DNA of 64,000 nt from Crocodylus rhombifer. Lineage: Eukaryota; Chordata; Crocodylia; Crocodylidae. Within the stretch, counting starts at the first letter, position 1, and every line of letters starts with the position of its first letter. Below, piece by piece: positions 35,016 to 46,581 of this stretch. The stretch covers positions 502,518 to 566,517 of the forward strand of contig JAVSML010025175.1 of assembly GCA_038503035.1 (NCBI GenBank), read 5' to 3'. The notes under the pieces are model-generated. The model saw only the letters and a program-made list of their open reading frames with translations, did not search any database and had not been told where the DNA came from. Position numbers and translations under genes: made by a program.

Positions 35016-35041
35016 ACGCATGCGCACACACGTGCATGCGT
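34951..35041. repeat. (TG)n microsatellite with GCATGC-type flank
   Basis: TG dinucleotides interrupted by TATTGTTGTTG, then a run of about 18 TG units, followed by alternating purine-pyrimidine GCACGCATGCGCACACACG. This is a potential Z-DNA-forming tract. Confidence 0.95.
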
Positions 35042-35427
35042 TGATCCTCTTTGGTAAATCTTGATAATTATTCTATAGTGTCTGACGTGTACGACAAGTG
35101 TGGCAGCTGGAGCCACACACGGAAGCAAGGGGTTCCAGGAGCCTGCCCTGGTAACTCTGACCCCAGACAGTGGACCCCAGGTCAGGACCACAGGGTCCTG
35201 ATCTGCATGGTGAGTGTGTGGACTAGGGTGTAGGGGAGGTGGAGCCCCAGGACAATCCATGCTGGCAACATGAGTACTACCGGCAATGGGTGCGAGAACA
35301 CCACTGAACCCCTCCTTATTACATTTTCATCAAGGCATGGCAGGAAAATGAGGGAAACTGCTCCTGGGTGCCAGGAGGTACACCTAGGACTACAAGGATG
35401 CCAGTGCTACAAGGATCTCTCTCACAC
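35042..35427 (+). other. Possible LTR relic
   Basis: Shares TCATCAAGGCATGGCAGG (35329-35346) with 17941-17958. GC-richer than its surroundings. Ends and class unknown. Confidence 0.25.
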
Positions 35428-35735
35428 AAGCAAGGAGCTTTTTGTTAATATCTTTTATTGGACTGGCTGAATAGTTTGGGAGAGGTGTTAGTCAAGCTTT
35501 CAAGTGCAAAGTGCCCTTCCTCAAGTCTGAAAAGAAGTAGATACAATCTAGGTAGGCTAAATACCAGATCAAACAATGATTTTTTAACTCCAAGAGATAA
35601 ATGAAAACAGTCACTTACAGAAATGGAAAAGGGCTGTGAAAAAGTGAAGCAAAGAAGTTGTGAAAAAGAGCTACAAAACAAATGGAGGGCAACCGAAACA
35701 TATTTCCTGGACCAGCACGGCTACAACACTCCAAC
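35428..35735 (-). repeat. Dispersed repeat copy, minus orientation
   Basis: Contains AATATCTTTTATTGGACTGG, AAGCTTTCAAGTGCAAAGTG, CCCTTCCTCAAGTCTGAA and ends CCAGCACGGCTACAACACTC. These motifs parallel the copies at 1287 and 52108. Confidence 0.6.
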
Positions 35736-37374
35736 CCTACCACATGAGATGTCCAAGTCAGTCAAGTATTTATTTATTTAAGAGAGCGCAGCATGCTCTG
35801 GAATATCCCAGTTAATGCACAGCATAAGGACATGAAATTAACTTATTTATTTTCCAACCTGGTTGTAAATTCAATAAAAGATTATAGGATAGAAGAGTCC
35901 GGAGATTAGGAACCCTTACTCCAAAATGGTGCTGAAGCAGTGTTCAGCTAGAAGGCAGATGCAGCCTCTCGTGCGTTCAATAAACAGTTGGCATTGTAGT
36001 TTGTAGGGGGCAAGGAGATGAGTTGGCACCATCTTACCAAAAGCTGGGGTAACGTGTTGTCAGGGTTAGTACACATTACACCTAATACAGGTAGAGTGTT
36101 GATCTGCCACACAGGAGCCCAGCTCCACAGATCGGAATGACAGTTAGGTATCCATTTCTCACATTTTCTTTCTTTCCTGTGACTATCCTATATTTTTTAG
36201 CCATGTTCCTGTACTGTTTTGTTTGAATGCTAATCTCTTTATAGACTTGTCCAGGAACCTGACACAGAATACACCATTTTCTTTTCTGAGCTTTCTGTAT
36301 CATTTTAAGGCAAATGGTAGGACCAGCAGGTGTGAGATAATAAAAGGAGCATTATGAAGGAACAGGAAGGGCAGACAACTGATGAGAATGAGCTATTTCA
36401 AGAGGAGAATTTAAAAAGTAGCCCTAAGCAAGACCAGATGAAGCCATTCTTGGTATCAAATTCAAAGGGAAGTTTGGTTAGATATTAGGAAAAACTCTCA
36501 GAATTCTCTCCATCTTTCTTGAAAAACCGTATCAGTAAATGGTCTTGCATAAGAGCTGGAAAGGGGAGGGCAGATGAAAATCCAAGAAACCAGCAGGGTG
36601 GCAGGTTGTGGTTGGCAGAAGCAGCAGCAGAACACAGGTCTGCAACCCCCCAGCTGGAAACAGCAGCATAAATAGAGATCCCAGCAGCCTGGAAACAGAG
36701 CAAAGAGGGGCCAGAAAGGAACTCCTGAGGGCATAAAGGGAGCAGCCCTCCATGGTCCATAAAGGGGAAGCAACAGAAGATAAGCACCTATAGCCAAAAT
36801 GACTCAAACTGCAGAAATTAGCTCATCAGGAAGAGTCAATGAACTCCGACCACACATTACGTCTGAAAAAAATAGTGCCAAACAGCTTGGAAAGGGCAAA
36901 AGTGCAACATACATTAACAGGAACTTTAAGATGGGACTTGTAACCCAAAGAGACCCCACATAGGAACATCTCACAAGTGAGAGATGGAAGCATCTGCTTC
37001 ATCCAAGAAACAGATGGGAGTCCTTCCCCGTTGTTCCAAGTGAGACTGAGCCCTGGCCAGCAAGTCGCACAAGTCAGTCAACAGAAGAGTTAGGAGGGAC
37101 ACTGCAAGGGGCAAGATTAGCCTTAGAGAAACCCAAATCAAGAATGGCTGCTTATTTTTTATTACTTGAGTTTTTTGCCTTTCCTTCCTGCAAGCCCTAG
37201 CAGAGAACCTGGTCATAAGTCACAAGAAGAGCACTTCCTGGGGAGCCACAAGCTGCTAGGGGCTACAGTTACAACAAAAGGTTTCAACAACTCCCATGGA
37301 GGTCAAACTACACTTGATACCAAGTAACGGAACAGGGTGCAAGCACCCCCACACTCCGGAGACCCCAGTGAGTA
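35736..37374. other. Intronic sequence, nothing identified
   Basis: Open frames at 36485-36807 (minus, about 100 codons) show no recognisable domain. The 5' limit of the following CR1 may extend into the last ~100 bp. Confidence 0.45.
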
Positions 37375-39093
37375 AGGCCAATTCCACATGCACTGAGCAT
37401 CTCCTGAATGACTACTTTGCCTCGGTCTTTTACCGGACCAAGGGGAAAACAATTCTGGGTAGAGTACAGGATGAGCATGGTAGGAATAATCACCTTCCTA
37501 CTATTGCCACAGAATTGGTGTGTGACCAATTCAAAAAATTAGACATATACAAGCCAGTGGGACCAGATGATCTTCATCTAAGAGTGCTGAAGGAGCTGGC
37601 CAAAGTCACTGTGGAACCCATGGTGAAGCTGTTCCACAACTCATGGCACTCTGAGAAGTCCCTGAGGACTGGAAGAGGGCCAATGCTGTGCCCATCCACA
37701 AAAAGGGCAGGAGGGAGGACCTGGGTGACTACAGACCAATCAGCCTAACTTTCATCCTAGGGAAAATCCTAGAAAAGTTCATCAAGGAGTCTATCTGCAA
37801 TAAACTTGCAGACAGTAAGATGCTGAATGACAGCTAGCATGGCTTTGTCCCAGGCAGGTCTTGCCTTACCAACCTCATCTCCTTCTATAACCAGGTAACT
37901 TGCCACCTGGACATGAGACAGCAGGTTGACATTTTATACCTACACTTCCAAAAGGCCTTTGATCTTGTACCTCATGATGTCCTCGTGATAAAATTGGAGG
38001 ATTGTGGACTTAATTCCAAAACAGTCAGGTGGGTGAGAAACTGGCTGCAGAATAGGACCCAGAGAGTTGTAGTAAATGGATCTGTGTCATCCTGGCAAGA
38101 AGTGGGCAACGGTGTCCTGCAGGGGTCGGTGCTTGGTCCAGTACTTTTCAAAATATTTATTAATGATTTGGCTGTGGGGGTGAACAGTTCACTGGCCAAG
38201 TTCGTGGACAACACCAAGTTATGGTAAAACATAGTCATGCTTGAAGATAGGCTACAGATATAGGTGGACCTAGACAGGCTGGCAAGTTGGGCAGATCAGA
38301 ATCTGATGAAGTTCAACATCGAGAAATGTCAAGTGTTCCACCTGGGGATGAGCAACCCCCAATACACACCTACAGGTTTGGCAACACCAAACTGACTAGC
38401 ACCACAAATGAAAGAGACCGGGGGGGTAATAATAGACCACAGTATGAATATAAGCCAGCAGTGTGATGCTGTAGCCAGTAAGGCAAATAATACTCTGGTA
38501 TGCATCAATGATGCATCTCCAGCAAAATCAAGGAAGTGATTCTTCGGCTCTACTCAGCACTTATGAGACTGCAGCTGGAGTACTCCGTCCAGTTCTTTGC
38601 ACCGCACTTCAACAAGGACATGGACAAGCTTGAGATAGTCCAAAGAAGAGCCACCCATGTGATCAGAGTTTTGCACAGCAAGCCATACAGGGAAAGGCTG
38701 AGGGATCTGGGACTCTTCAGCCTGAGGAAAAGAAGGCTGAGAGGGGACTTGGTAGCAGCTTACCACTACACTAGAGGAGTACATCCAGGGCTCGGCAAGC
38801 AACTGTTCACCAGGGCATCCTTGGGGAAAACTAGGAGTAATGTCCACAAACTCCTAGAAGATCGATTCAGGCTCAACATTAGGAAAAAAAGCTTCTTCAG
38901 TCACGGTGTCCAGACTGTGGAATAAGCTCCCTCCAGAGGTGGTGCAATCACCTACCCTGGAAGTCTTCAGGAGGAGACCAGACTGTCACCTTGCTGGGGT
39001 CACCTGATCTCCAGTTATCTTTCCTGCTTGGTGCAGGGGGCTGGACCCAATGATCTCCCGTGGTCCCTTCTGGCCTTACAATCTGTGAATCTC
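37375..39093 (+). mobile_element. CR1 LINE 3' half, plus strand, with 3' end
   Basis: Ordered ORF2 blocks: LLNDYFASVF (37402-37431), KLDIYKPVGPDDLHLRVLKE and LAKVTVEPMVKLFHNSWHS (37535-37650), then ILYLHFQKAFDLVPHDVLV (37928-37985), SSWQEVGNGVLQGSVLGPVL and FKIFINDLAVG (38087-38180), FVDNTK (position of the catalytic [YF]xDD box, decayed), [20 protein letters not shown] and RRATHVIRV (38575-38670), [19 protein letters not shown] (38695-38750). Its 3' UTR includes GGGGGCTGGACCCAATGATC and GGTCCCTTCTGGCC near 39040-39075. Frameshifted, so inactive. Confidence 0.93.
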
Positions 39094-40611
39094 ACCTCAG
39101 TACATACATCAAGGGCTTGTGAGAGGACCAATTACACAAGTGTAACATGTAGGTTTCAAAAAGAGTTAAGCTTGCTTTTCTGAAGTTTGCTGTAAAGGTG
39201 GCTTAGCACTGTACCCTATAGCATGCAATTGCCTTCAAAGACGGAGACACTGTTTGTTAAAACAATTATATAAAAAAGGGAGGGTATAACAGGGAGCCAG
39301 AGGCTCCTGTTACTATGAGGGGATGCTGCAATAGGCTAAGTGTTCAGCTTCTGATGCCACACAGCAAAAAGGCCAGCTGTGGTGAAATAGGCAGGGGGTA
39401 TCAACTGGGTCAGGAATTGCTCCGTGAGGAGTGACTGTCCCAGCAGCTAGCTGCAGAGGAGTAGGCTGCACTGGGGGCAGACATAGGGCATTTGTAGACG
39501 ACACTTTAAAGCAGGTTGAAACTGCCCCTCAGCTCAGGAACAGCAGGCCTTGGAACAGTACTAGACCCACATGAAGAGACAGGACACAACCTAACAATGG
39601 CCAAAACTGTTCTACAACGCAGATTTCAGATTAGCTGTTCAGAGTTTTAGGGCAGACACTGACTATCCATGGCCTTCAGAACCATTGAATCTGGCCTGAA
39701 AAGCAGGGGCATTGGCAGCATTCAACAGTGGGGCATGCTGCCACTAGCTAGGCAGCAAACAGAAGCAGCAGTGGCAGCAGCCGTGTCTTAGCATGGATCT
39801 GCATTGGACCGGAGCTGGGTCATTTTGGCCTGCAACCAAAAAATGTTGTCAAACATCATCCATGATTATTTTCATCCTTTGCTTCACTAGAAAGTTTGAG
39901 TTCTATCATTTTGGGGTGTTTTGAGTTATTGCACAGATTCTCTCTCTTAGATGCTCTTCATCTTCAGCGTAAGTGATTTTTCAATGCTTATTCCTTTTTC
40001 ATTAAGAAGTAGGAGAAAAAAGTGGGCTCAGAAGGCAGAAATCCAAATGAAAGTTGCCGCAATACAACCAAAAAGAGTATATTTGAGGGCCAAAGTTTGC
40101 ATAAGGAATTCCATGGCTATGACTGGCCTTTCATTTATTTATTTATTTATACTTATTTAAAACAAAACAACTGCAAGGGACTTAGAAACAGACATGTATC
40201 AAGCACCGGTGATAAGCAAATCACCTTTGCTTTCCATCCTACACTGGCACACACTGTGATGGTGCATCAATGAACAGCTCCTCTGTATCACCCTAGGGGC
40301 AAAACAAATTCACACATACAGAAACTGGACAGCCTTCTGAGCAAAAAAGTGCTCGTCACTGGGTGTACATGGGCATATGGATAGGTCCAGCTCTGTTGCA
40401 AGACTGGTTTGCAGCCGAGTTAGGTGACTACTTAAAATGAAATCTGCTCATACGGACAAAGAAAAACCCAAAGGCGGGTGGGGGAAGGAAAAGCCCAGGT
40501 AACACCAGTTGGAAACAGGAGCAGCAACTAGAGTTACACAAGACTTTAGAAAAAGGAAATAGTTTGGGGAAAGATCAGAGTCTGGTGAGAGGACTGACAG
40601 ACTGGTATTGA
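39094..40611. other. Intronic sequence, nothing identified
   Basis: A (TTTA)n patch is present at 40131-40155. No exon or TE was recognised. Confidence 0.5.
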
Positions 40612-42475
40612 ATCACAGAAAAGTAGAGCTGGAAGGGGCCTCTAAGGGTCATCTATGCATGAGGCAGAATCATCCCTATTCAAACCATCCAATACAAACC
40701 CACCCTCCAACCTGGTAGTAAACCTACACAGGCAACCCTAACACAAGAAGACATAACACCCTAACCTGTCACAGGCAAAGCAGAGGGACCCCAGTGGCCA
40801 AATGTCCTGCTGCTACAAGAGTTGTTAAAATGCTTCAGAGATCCAAAAAGGCCATACTCTCTATTACAGAGTAAGGCAAAACCCCCACAGTCCATAAAAT
40901 TTCTTCCAAACCCCAATAAGGTAAAACTGGTCTGACCCTGAGCAGAGGGGCTAGAGGGCTCTAGCCAGAAACCTCCAGTTTACGTCTCAGCAGGAACACT
41001 GGTACACCCTGATTCAAATCTCCTGCAGCCAACACCCAATGCTTCTGAGGAAGGCAAGCCCCCTATTCCCACCCAATAAACAGAGAAGCAGAAGAAGAAA
41101 AAAATCTTCCGACCCTCATGCTGAAACCTGCAAAGCCCAGGAGCATAGGCAATGCCCACAGTAGAGCAGACACAGCCATATCATCTCTGACCAATGGAAG
41201 CCTATACCATCTCTGACCAATGCTTATCCAGCCTCCTCCTAAACACCTCAAATGATAGAGTCCACAACTTCCCTACAGAGATTATTATACTGCTTCATTT
41301 TTCTAACCCTGAAGTTTTCCCCACTATCCAATCTAAACCTACTTTACTGCAACTTCAAACCACTGGCCTGCATCCTGCTCTCTGCAGAAAGAAAGAAAAG
41401 GTGTTTTCTGTCTTCTTTATGGAAGCCTGTCAAACATCTAAACACTATCATGTCCCCTCTGAAGTGCCTTTTCTGCAAGCTGAACACACCTATTTCCCTC
41501 AACCTCTCTTTCTGTGACTTGCCTTCCAAGCTCTCCATCATGTTTGTTGCCTGCCTTTGGACCCTATTTAACTTCTCCACATCCCTTTCTAAAATGTGGA
41601 GTCCAGAACTGTAGTAGTATTCTAAACTAGACCTAACCAGTCCTGAGAGACACTGTGCAGCACCTCCCAACCGCTTCCCACCGTGTCTTGTACCTAATAC
41701 TTCTATCAATGCATGCCAAAACCACATTCACCCTCTGTACAGCCACATCACACTGAATCTATGATCCATCAAGACTCCTAGATCCTTCTCCATAGTGCTG
41801 CCATCCAGCCAGGCACCACCCATTTCATGGTTATTCTTTTCAAGGTGTAGCAGCTTGCATTTGCCAGCATTGAACTCCATCCTGCTAGTTCCAGCACAGC
41901 TTTCCAATCTGCCAAGATACTTCTTAATTGTGTTCCTATCCTCCAATGTGACATGAAGTTTGGAAGGATCACAAATTTCTTCCAATTTTCTCAAGAAGCT
42001 CTCTATTCCAGCATATATGTAAAAAAAAAAAAAAAAAAATTGAAAAATACACTGAACAGCACAGGGCCCAAGACAGACCCCTGTAGGACTTCACCAGGAG
42101 GTTTCATTTGTAATTATCCTTTGCTTGCAGCTATTGACCCAGTTGACCATCTTCTAAACAAATTGGATAAATGTTGGCTAGACAAACCTACTGTAAAGTG
42201 GATAGACATGTCAGACTTTGTCAAGATACACCATATCCTTCAGCTACCCAGCTAGTTAACTTTGTTGAAAAAGGAGATCAAGTTAATTTAGCATGGTTCT
42301 TAGTAAATCCATGGTGGCTGTTTCTAATCATACACAAGCTTCTGAAGGAAGAAAGGCAGGACTCCCTTAGGATATGCTCCAATAACTTCCCAGGTACTGG
42401 AGTTGAGCCTAACTGGTCTGTAGTTCCCCAGGTCCTCCTTTGTGGCTTTTTTTTTTTTTTAAAGAGGGTCATTAC
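40612..42475 (-). mobile_element. CR1 LINE 3' half, minus strand
   Basis: The reversed 3' signature at 40612-40690 (TAGAGCTGGAAGGGGCCTCT, then GGTCATCTATGCATGAGGC) leads into RT blocks on the minus strand: C-terminal LEYYYSSGLHILERDVEKLN and RERLREIGVFSLQKR-like text (41344-41727), MEFNAGKCKLLHLEKN with MEKDLGVLMDHRF (41728-41994), then TLFKKKKK and TTDQLGSTPVPGKLLEHILR and HHGFTKNHAKLT (42278-42475). A local duplication of about 25 bp with ATCTCTGACCAATG lies at 41179-41223. An A-tract of 18 is at 42021. Confidence 0.92.
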
Positions 42476-42515
42476 ACAACTGAGTGGGGTACCAGAAAAG
42501 TGGAAAAGGTCTAGT
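42476..42515 (+). mobile_element. Short inverted CR1 5' piece
   Basis: The plus strand reads LSGVPEKWKRSSL, which is the RT segment immediately preceding the PLFKK block that ends the minus-strand copy at 42475. The opposite orientation suggests a 5' inversion. Very short, so tentative. Confidence 0.45.
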
Positions 42516-42983
42516 CTCTCATGACTTCATCAACACGATTGCCAAGGGCTCTGAGATTTGGAGGCAATATTGAGCTATTATATTTTCTTACTGAACCAGA
42601 GCCAAATTACTTCAGCTAGGCAAGTCTGGGTGCCTTCACTGGGGAGCTCCAGATTAAACTGAGAAAGCAGATATATGACAGGGGGAGTTAAATCCTGTCA
42701 CCACTATGCAGGCACTGAAACTAGGGAAGCTTGGACCCCAAACAGGGATTGGTCAGTACAAAACTCAGCACAGATCCCTATTTGTATATCCAAAGACCTT
42801 CACTTGGAAACAGTAGCTTGAGAGGTATAAATCAGCAGACTAGATATGGTCTTTTCAGTGGCAAAGGCCTTCAGCACAGCTTGCGTAGCAACCAACTTGG
42901 AGAGCAAGTGTCTATTTCACTGGTGGCACTTTTGCTCAGATAAAAGCTATTTTAAAAAGCATCAATAACATATATATTCTGTT
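42516..42983. other. Intronic sequence, nothing identified
   Basis: No supported feature. Confidence 0.5.
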
Positions 42984-43102
42984 CAAAAGGAGGCTGGAAA
43001 AGCACCTTGTTGAGCTTGTTTGAGCCCAACTACCTACTGCCCATGGCAGGGGACTAGACTTGATCTTACAGGTCCCTTCCACTCCTACTAGTCCATGATT
43101 TT
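42984..43102 (+). mobile_element. CR1 3' tail, plus strand
   Basis: Reads RRLEKHLVELV, then CTACTGCCCATGGCAGGGGA and CAGGTCCCTTCCACTCC: the ORF2 C-terminal end and 3' UTR of CR1. Confidence 0.85.
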
Positions 43103-44774
43103 AAAAAAAGATATTCTTAATAATACTACAGTTTTTGCTCTATGCCTTCTCTGAAGGATATCAGTTGCCCCCACTGCCTCTTTTTAAAATAGGGTATAAA
43201 GGGCAGCTCACTGCCACAAAAGTATTAATACTTTATACATGATATATCAGTAATTCATACTGGAAGACTGCCCCTGCAGAATTTAACTTTTTTTTTTTTT
43301 TTAAATGAAAAGCAAAAGCACTCAATTCTCACTCACACCCTTTCCTCTTCCAAGCCTGGCACAAATGTTAACTCACTTCTAAGGGAACAACAAAGAAAAG
43401 TGGGGGACCCCACAGTGCAAGGGTTTGTTTGATTGTTTTTTGAACACACATTCAACCAAGTACCATCTTCAAGCCACTGACTATAAGCCATTTACTATAA
43501 GCCAAATTTTGGCAAAAGATTTTATTAGAGGGCTCAAAAGGAGGAAGTTAGTTGTCAGCAGAGTGGAAGTAAGAGAGCACTGAAGCCATGCACCATGCTA
43601 GTATTTTCATAGCTAACGATGTAGACTACCAGCCACTTTTGCCAACAGGTAAGAGACGGAACCAGAATGACATCCCGCTACAGATAGGGAAGACAGCCAT
43701 ATGCTGGAAAACACCAACTGTAAATGACCAGCAGATTTACCAGTGTCAAACAAACAATTGAAAAGAGATGTCATTATGGCAAGGAGCTTCCTATTACGAC
43801 ACTCCAAGAACAGTTTACATTACATTAGTCAGTGACTCCATGCATTAAAACCTTACTGCACTTGTGCAGCAGACAGTAAATCCACATGCACCAAAAAAAA
43901 ATAAAAATATTCTCATGGATTTTATACCGAGACACCAATGAAGCCATAATACTATAGACTTCATAGTTTGTTTGGGTTTTTTTTTACAAGCTGTACAAAA
44001 GGTGGTCCCTGCCCCAAAAGAGTTTGGATTCTCTCCTGATTTTCTTTTTTGGTAAATCAAAATGTAAACTGGCTTTGCAGAGGGAAAAATCTAGCCTCCT
44101 CCATTCATTTCTGACTGAACTAAACTAGGATAAACAAACTATAGGGTGGGGAGGTCAAGCAATTAAGGGGCCTTACTATAGCTCCACAGTGCAAGACTAT
44201 CTCTGGACTTGTACCAAAAGAAAACCCCCAACTGAAAATTGGTACCTGCTCATTCAGGCTAGGAAGCCAAACACACAAGTGCCTTTTGACTACGGAATTT
44301 GGTGTGCTTTAAACATGCTGGACTAATAGGCCATTTAGACTTTGACTTGACTTAGATGGCAAGTAAAATCAGAAATGTGCAATAAGTCTTACAGACACTA
44401 TTAAAAAAAGGAGATTTTGCCCCATTGATCTGTTGTGAAAACAGACTTTAACAAAGCAAGATTGAGGGTGAATTAATGAATTTAAAAAAATATAGGAAAA
44501 ATATTCTTTTTTTTTCATGATTTCACACACTTCCTATCTACTATTAACCCGTATGTCTGAGTAGAAATTTTCTTCCACACCATACCTCTTTACCCACTCA
44601 CTAAACCACAGTCTTATGTTTGTAACTACCAGTATTTACCCAAAAATCATGACTAAAAAACAAACAAACAAACAAGCAGTATGATAGAGTCAATCTAAGA
44701 AAAAGTGAAAGGTACCAGAATTTCAAAGAAACTGAGTTTGTTTGGGGTTTTCAGTCTAATTATACAGGAATAGT
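43103..44774. other. Intronic sequence, nothing identified
   Basis: Has T-tracts (43288-43302, 43977-43984, 44508-44515) and a small (CAAA)n at 44658-44674. No coding signal. Confidence 0.5.
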
Positions 44775-46127
44775 AACAACTGACTTGCTTTGTCATCAGC
44801 AGTCCCTCAATACTAGGATGACAGTCTTCCAGTAAATAGGGAAGTCATAGGCGAGTCCATAGGTGACTCAGAAGGCCATGCTGACATTTGCACGTTTGAT
44901 TGCAGATGGGGCAAATAGTTCCAGGAGGAAGAAGTAAGTCTTGGTGATGTCAGGTTACAGCTTTTCCTCCTTAGTCTCTCTAGTCTATCAGCCTCCATAG
45001 CGAGGCAAATTTGGTCAAAATAATTGACACCTTATCATACTGGGGACAAATCAGTGCTTGCATCTCATGACCCCTGCCACCCCCAGTGCTACTTCCTGCC
45101 CATGGCAGGGGGTTGGACGAGATGATCTGTCTAGGTCCCTTCTGACTCGCTGATTCTATGATGCTATGATCTCCCAGGTGTTAATATCGCATTTCTTCAG
45201 ATTGGCTTCCACGGTGTCCTTAAATCTCTTCTTTTGCCCACCTTAAGAATAATGACATTGGTGAGTTGGATATATAGGACCTATTTTGAGAGCCAGTTGG
45301 ACAGGACACATCATAAAGAGGCCTGACAATGGAGGTGGTGCCCTATCAACGTGGCTTCAACGCTGGTAGCGTTTGTTTGATCCAAAACACTGGCATTCAT
45401 TCTTCTGTCCTTCCAATAGATATGAAGGATTTTCTAATGGTAACACTCCAAAGCTCTCAGGTATTTCTGATATGTCAGTCAAGTTTCAGACCCATTCAAC
45501 AAGGTAGGGAGAACAACCGCCTGCCAGACATACAGTTTGGTTTGGGTCCTAATGTCATGATCAAAGACACAATTTTGGAAATGTTCAAAGGCAGTACTGG
45601 CATATCTTATCTGATATTGTATATTATAGTCTATATTTACTTTTGGGGGAAGGTGGCTAGCCAGCTAGGGAAAAATGTTCAACATTTTCCAAGGATTGTC
45701 CTCTAAGTGTAATGTGTGGGATGAACTGGTAGAGTACCTCAGTTTGAGAAGCTGAGTCCAAACATTTCATGCACTTCCCAGAAGAAAAGAGTGGCCTGCA
45801 GCTTTTCAACTGAGTAAGCATACATGACACAATCATCAGCATACTGAAGACCAGAAACAGAAGTGTTGGATATCTTGCATTTAGAACAATACCAGTTGAT
45901 CGTATAAGAGATTCCCATACATGCAATACTGGATGCTGACTTCAGAGGATTGTCAGTAATGAAATATCCAGCCAGCCAGCTATCTATATCACAGAATACA
46001 TGTGATATAGATAGAAAGAATGTGGATGCAATCAAACATCCTTGCTTAATTCCACTCCTAATGGTCCATTTCTGTGCCATTGCTTAGGGACAGTTTTTGT
46101 CATGTCACAAAGAAGTCTGATAATGGT
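44775..46127 (-). mobile_element. Non-CR1 LINE, 3' part of ORF2, minus strand
   Basis: Reverse-strand translation shows RT and C-terminal blocks of a LINE unlike CR1: TIIRLLCDM (near 46125), IRSGIKQGCLIASTFF (46065-46018), GLQYADDCVMYAYSVEKLQA (catalytic YADD, about 45860-45800), then TKLYVWQAVVLPTLLNGSET (about 45540-45480), and a C-terminal zinc-finger-like CPICNQTCKCQHGLLSHLW (about 44910-44855). Family members I recall end with a similar Cys2-His2 finger. A CR1 tail (45055-45172) interrupts it. Many stops and frameshifts. RTE/L2-like is my best guess for the clade, unassigned. Confidence 0.85.
45055..45172 (+). mobile_element. CR1 3' tail inserted in the non-CR1 LINE
   Basis: CCTGCCCATGGCAGGGGGTT, then GGACGAGATGATCTGTCTAG and GTCCCTTCTGACTC, ending in the CR1-type 3' microsatellite ATTCTATGATGCTATGAT. 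It separates the zinc-finger end from the rest of the host LINE. Confidence 0.88.
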
Positions 46128-46290
46128 AGCTGCAGAAGTGCTATGAGCAACATGCATATCTTTACATGGCCTTCAACAACCTAAGGCCTTTGATTCTATC
46201 AGCAAAGGAGCCCTATGGAAGGCTCTGAAGAGATTTGGATGTCCACCAAACTATGTTACCATTATCAGACTCACCAGACTTGTTTACAGT
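46128..46290 (+). mobile_element. Inverted 5' end of the non-CR1 LINE
   Basis: The plus strand reads LQKCYEQHAYLYMAFNNL, a one-base shift, then KAFDSISKGALWKALKRF and GCPPNYVTIIRL. This is the RT segment directly preceding the TIIRLLCDM block that closes the minus-strand part at 46127. The two parts share ACCATTATCAGACT (14 bp). This is the structure expected from a twin-primed 5' inversion. Confidence 0.82.
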
Positions 46291-46388
46291 GTGCACAGGA
46301 GCACAAGACATGTGAAAGAAGCATGGATCATACATGCACCTTCTCAGCCACTTGCGAGCTCACTGCAACTGACCTGCAGCCCTGCAAG

Positions 46389-46573
46389 CAGAGCCGTCCC
46401 TTGGGGTGGGGGAGTGAATCAGGGCAGCTGCCCAGGGCCCTGCACTTTGGGGGGCCCCACAGACAGGGCCACTGGCTTCGCGCTCTGGCTACTTGCCACC
46501 CCTCACAACCCTGCTCCAGCCGCTCTCCACTCCCTCCCCGCCTGGGCCCCACATACCCCTAGGGGCAACTCTG
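46389..46573. mobile_element. Small hAT element with perfect TSD
   Basis: 185 bp, GC-rich, flanked by perfect CCTGCAAG duplications (46381-46388 and 46574-46581). The left end CAGAGCCGTCCCTT and the reverse complement of the right end CAGAGTTGCCCCTA are related. Open frames on both strands are compositional. Confidence 0.88.
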
Positions 46574-46581
46574 CCTGCAAG

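Noticed and set aside
45329..45706. 125-codon plus-strand frame
   Set aside because: It is the antisense shadow of the minus-strand non-CR1 LINE, whose reverse translation shows clear RT C-terminal motifs.
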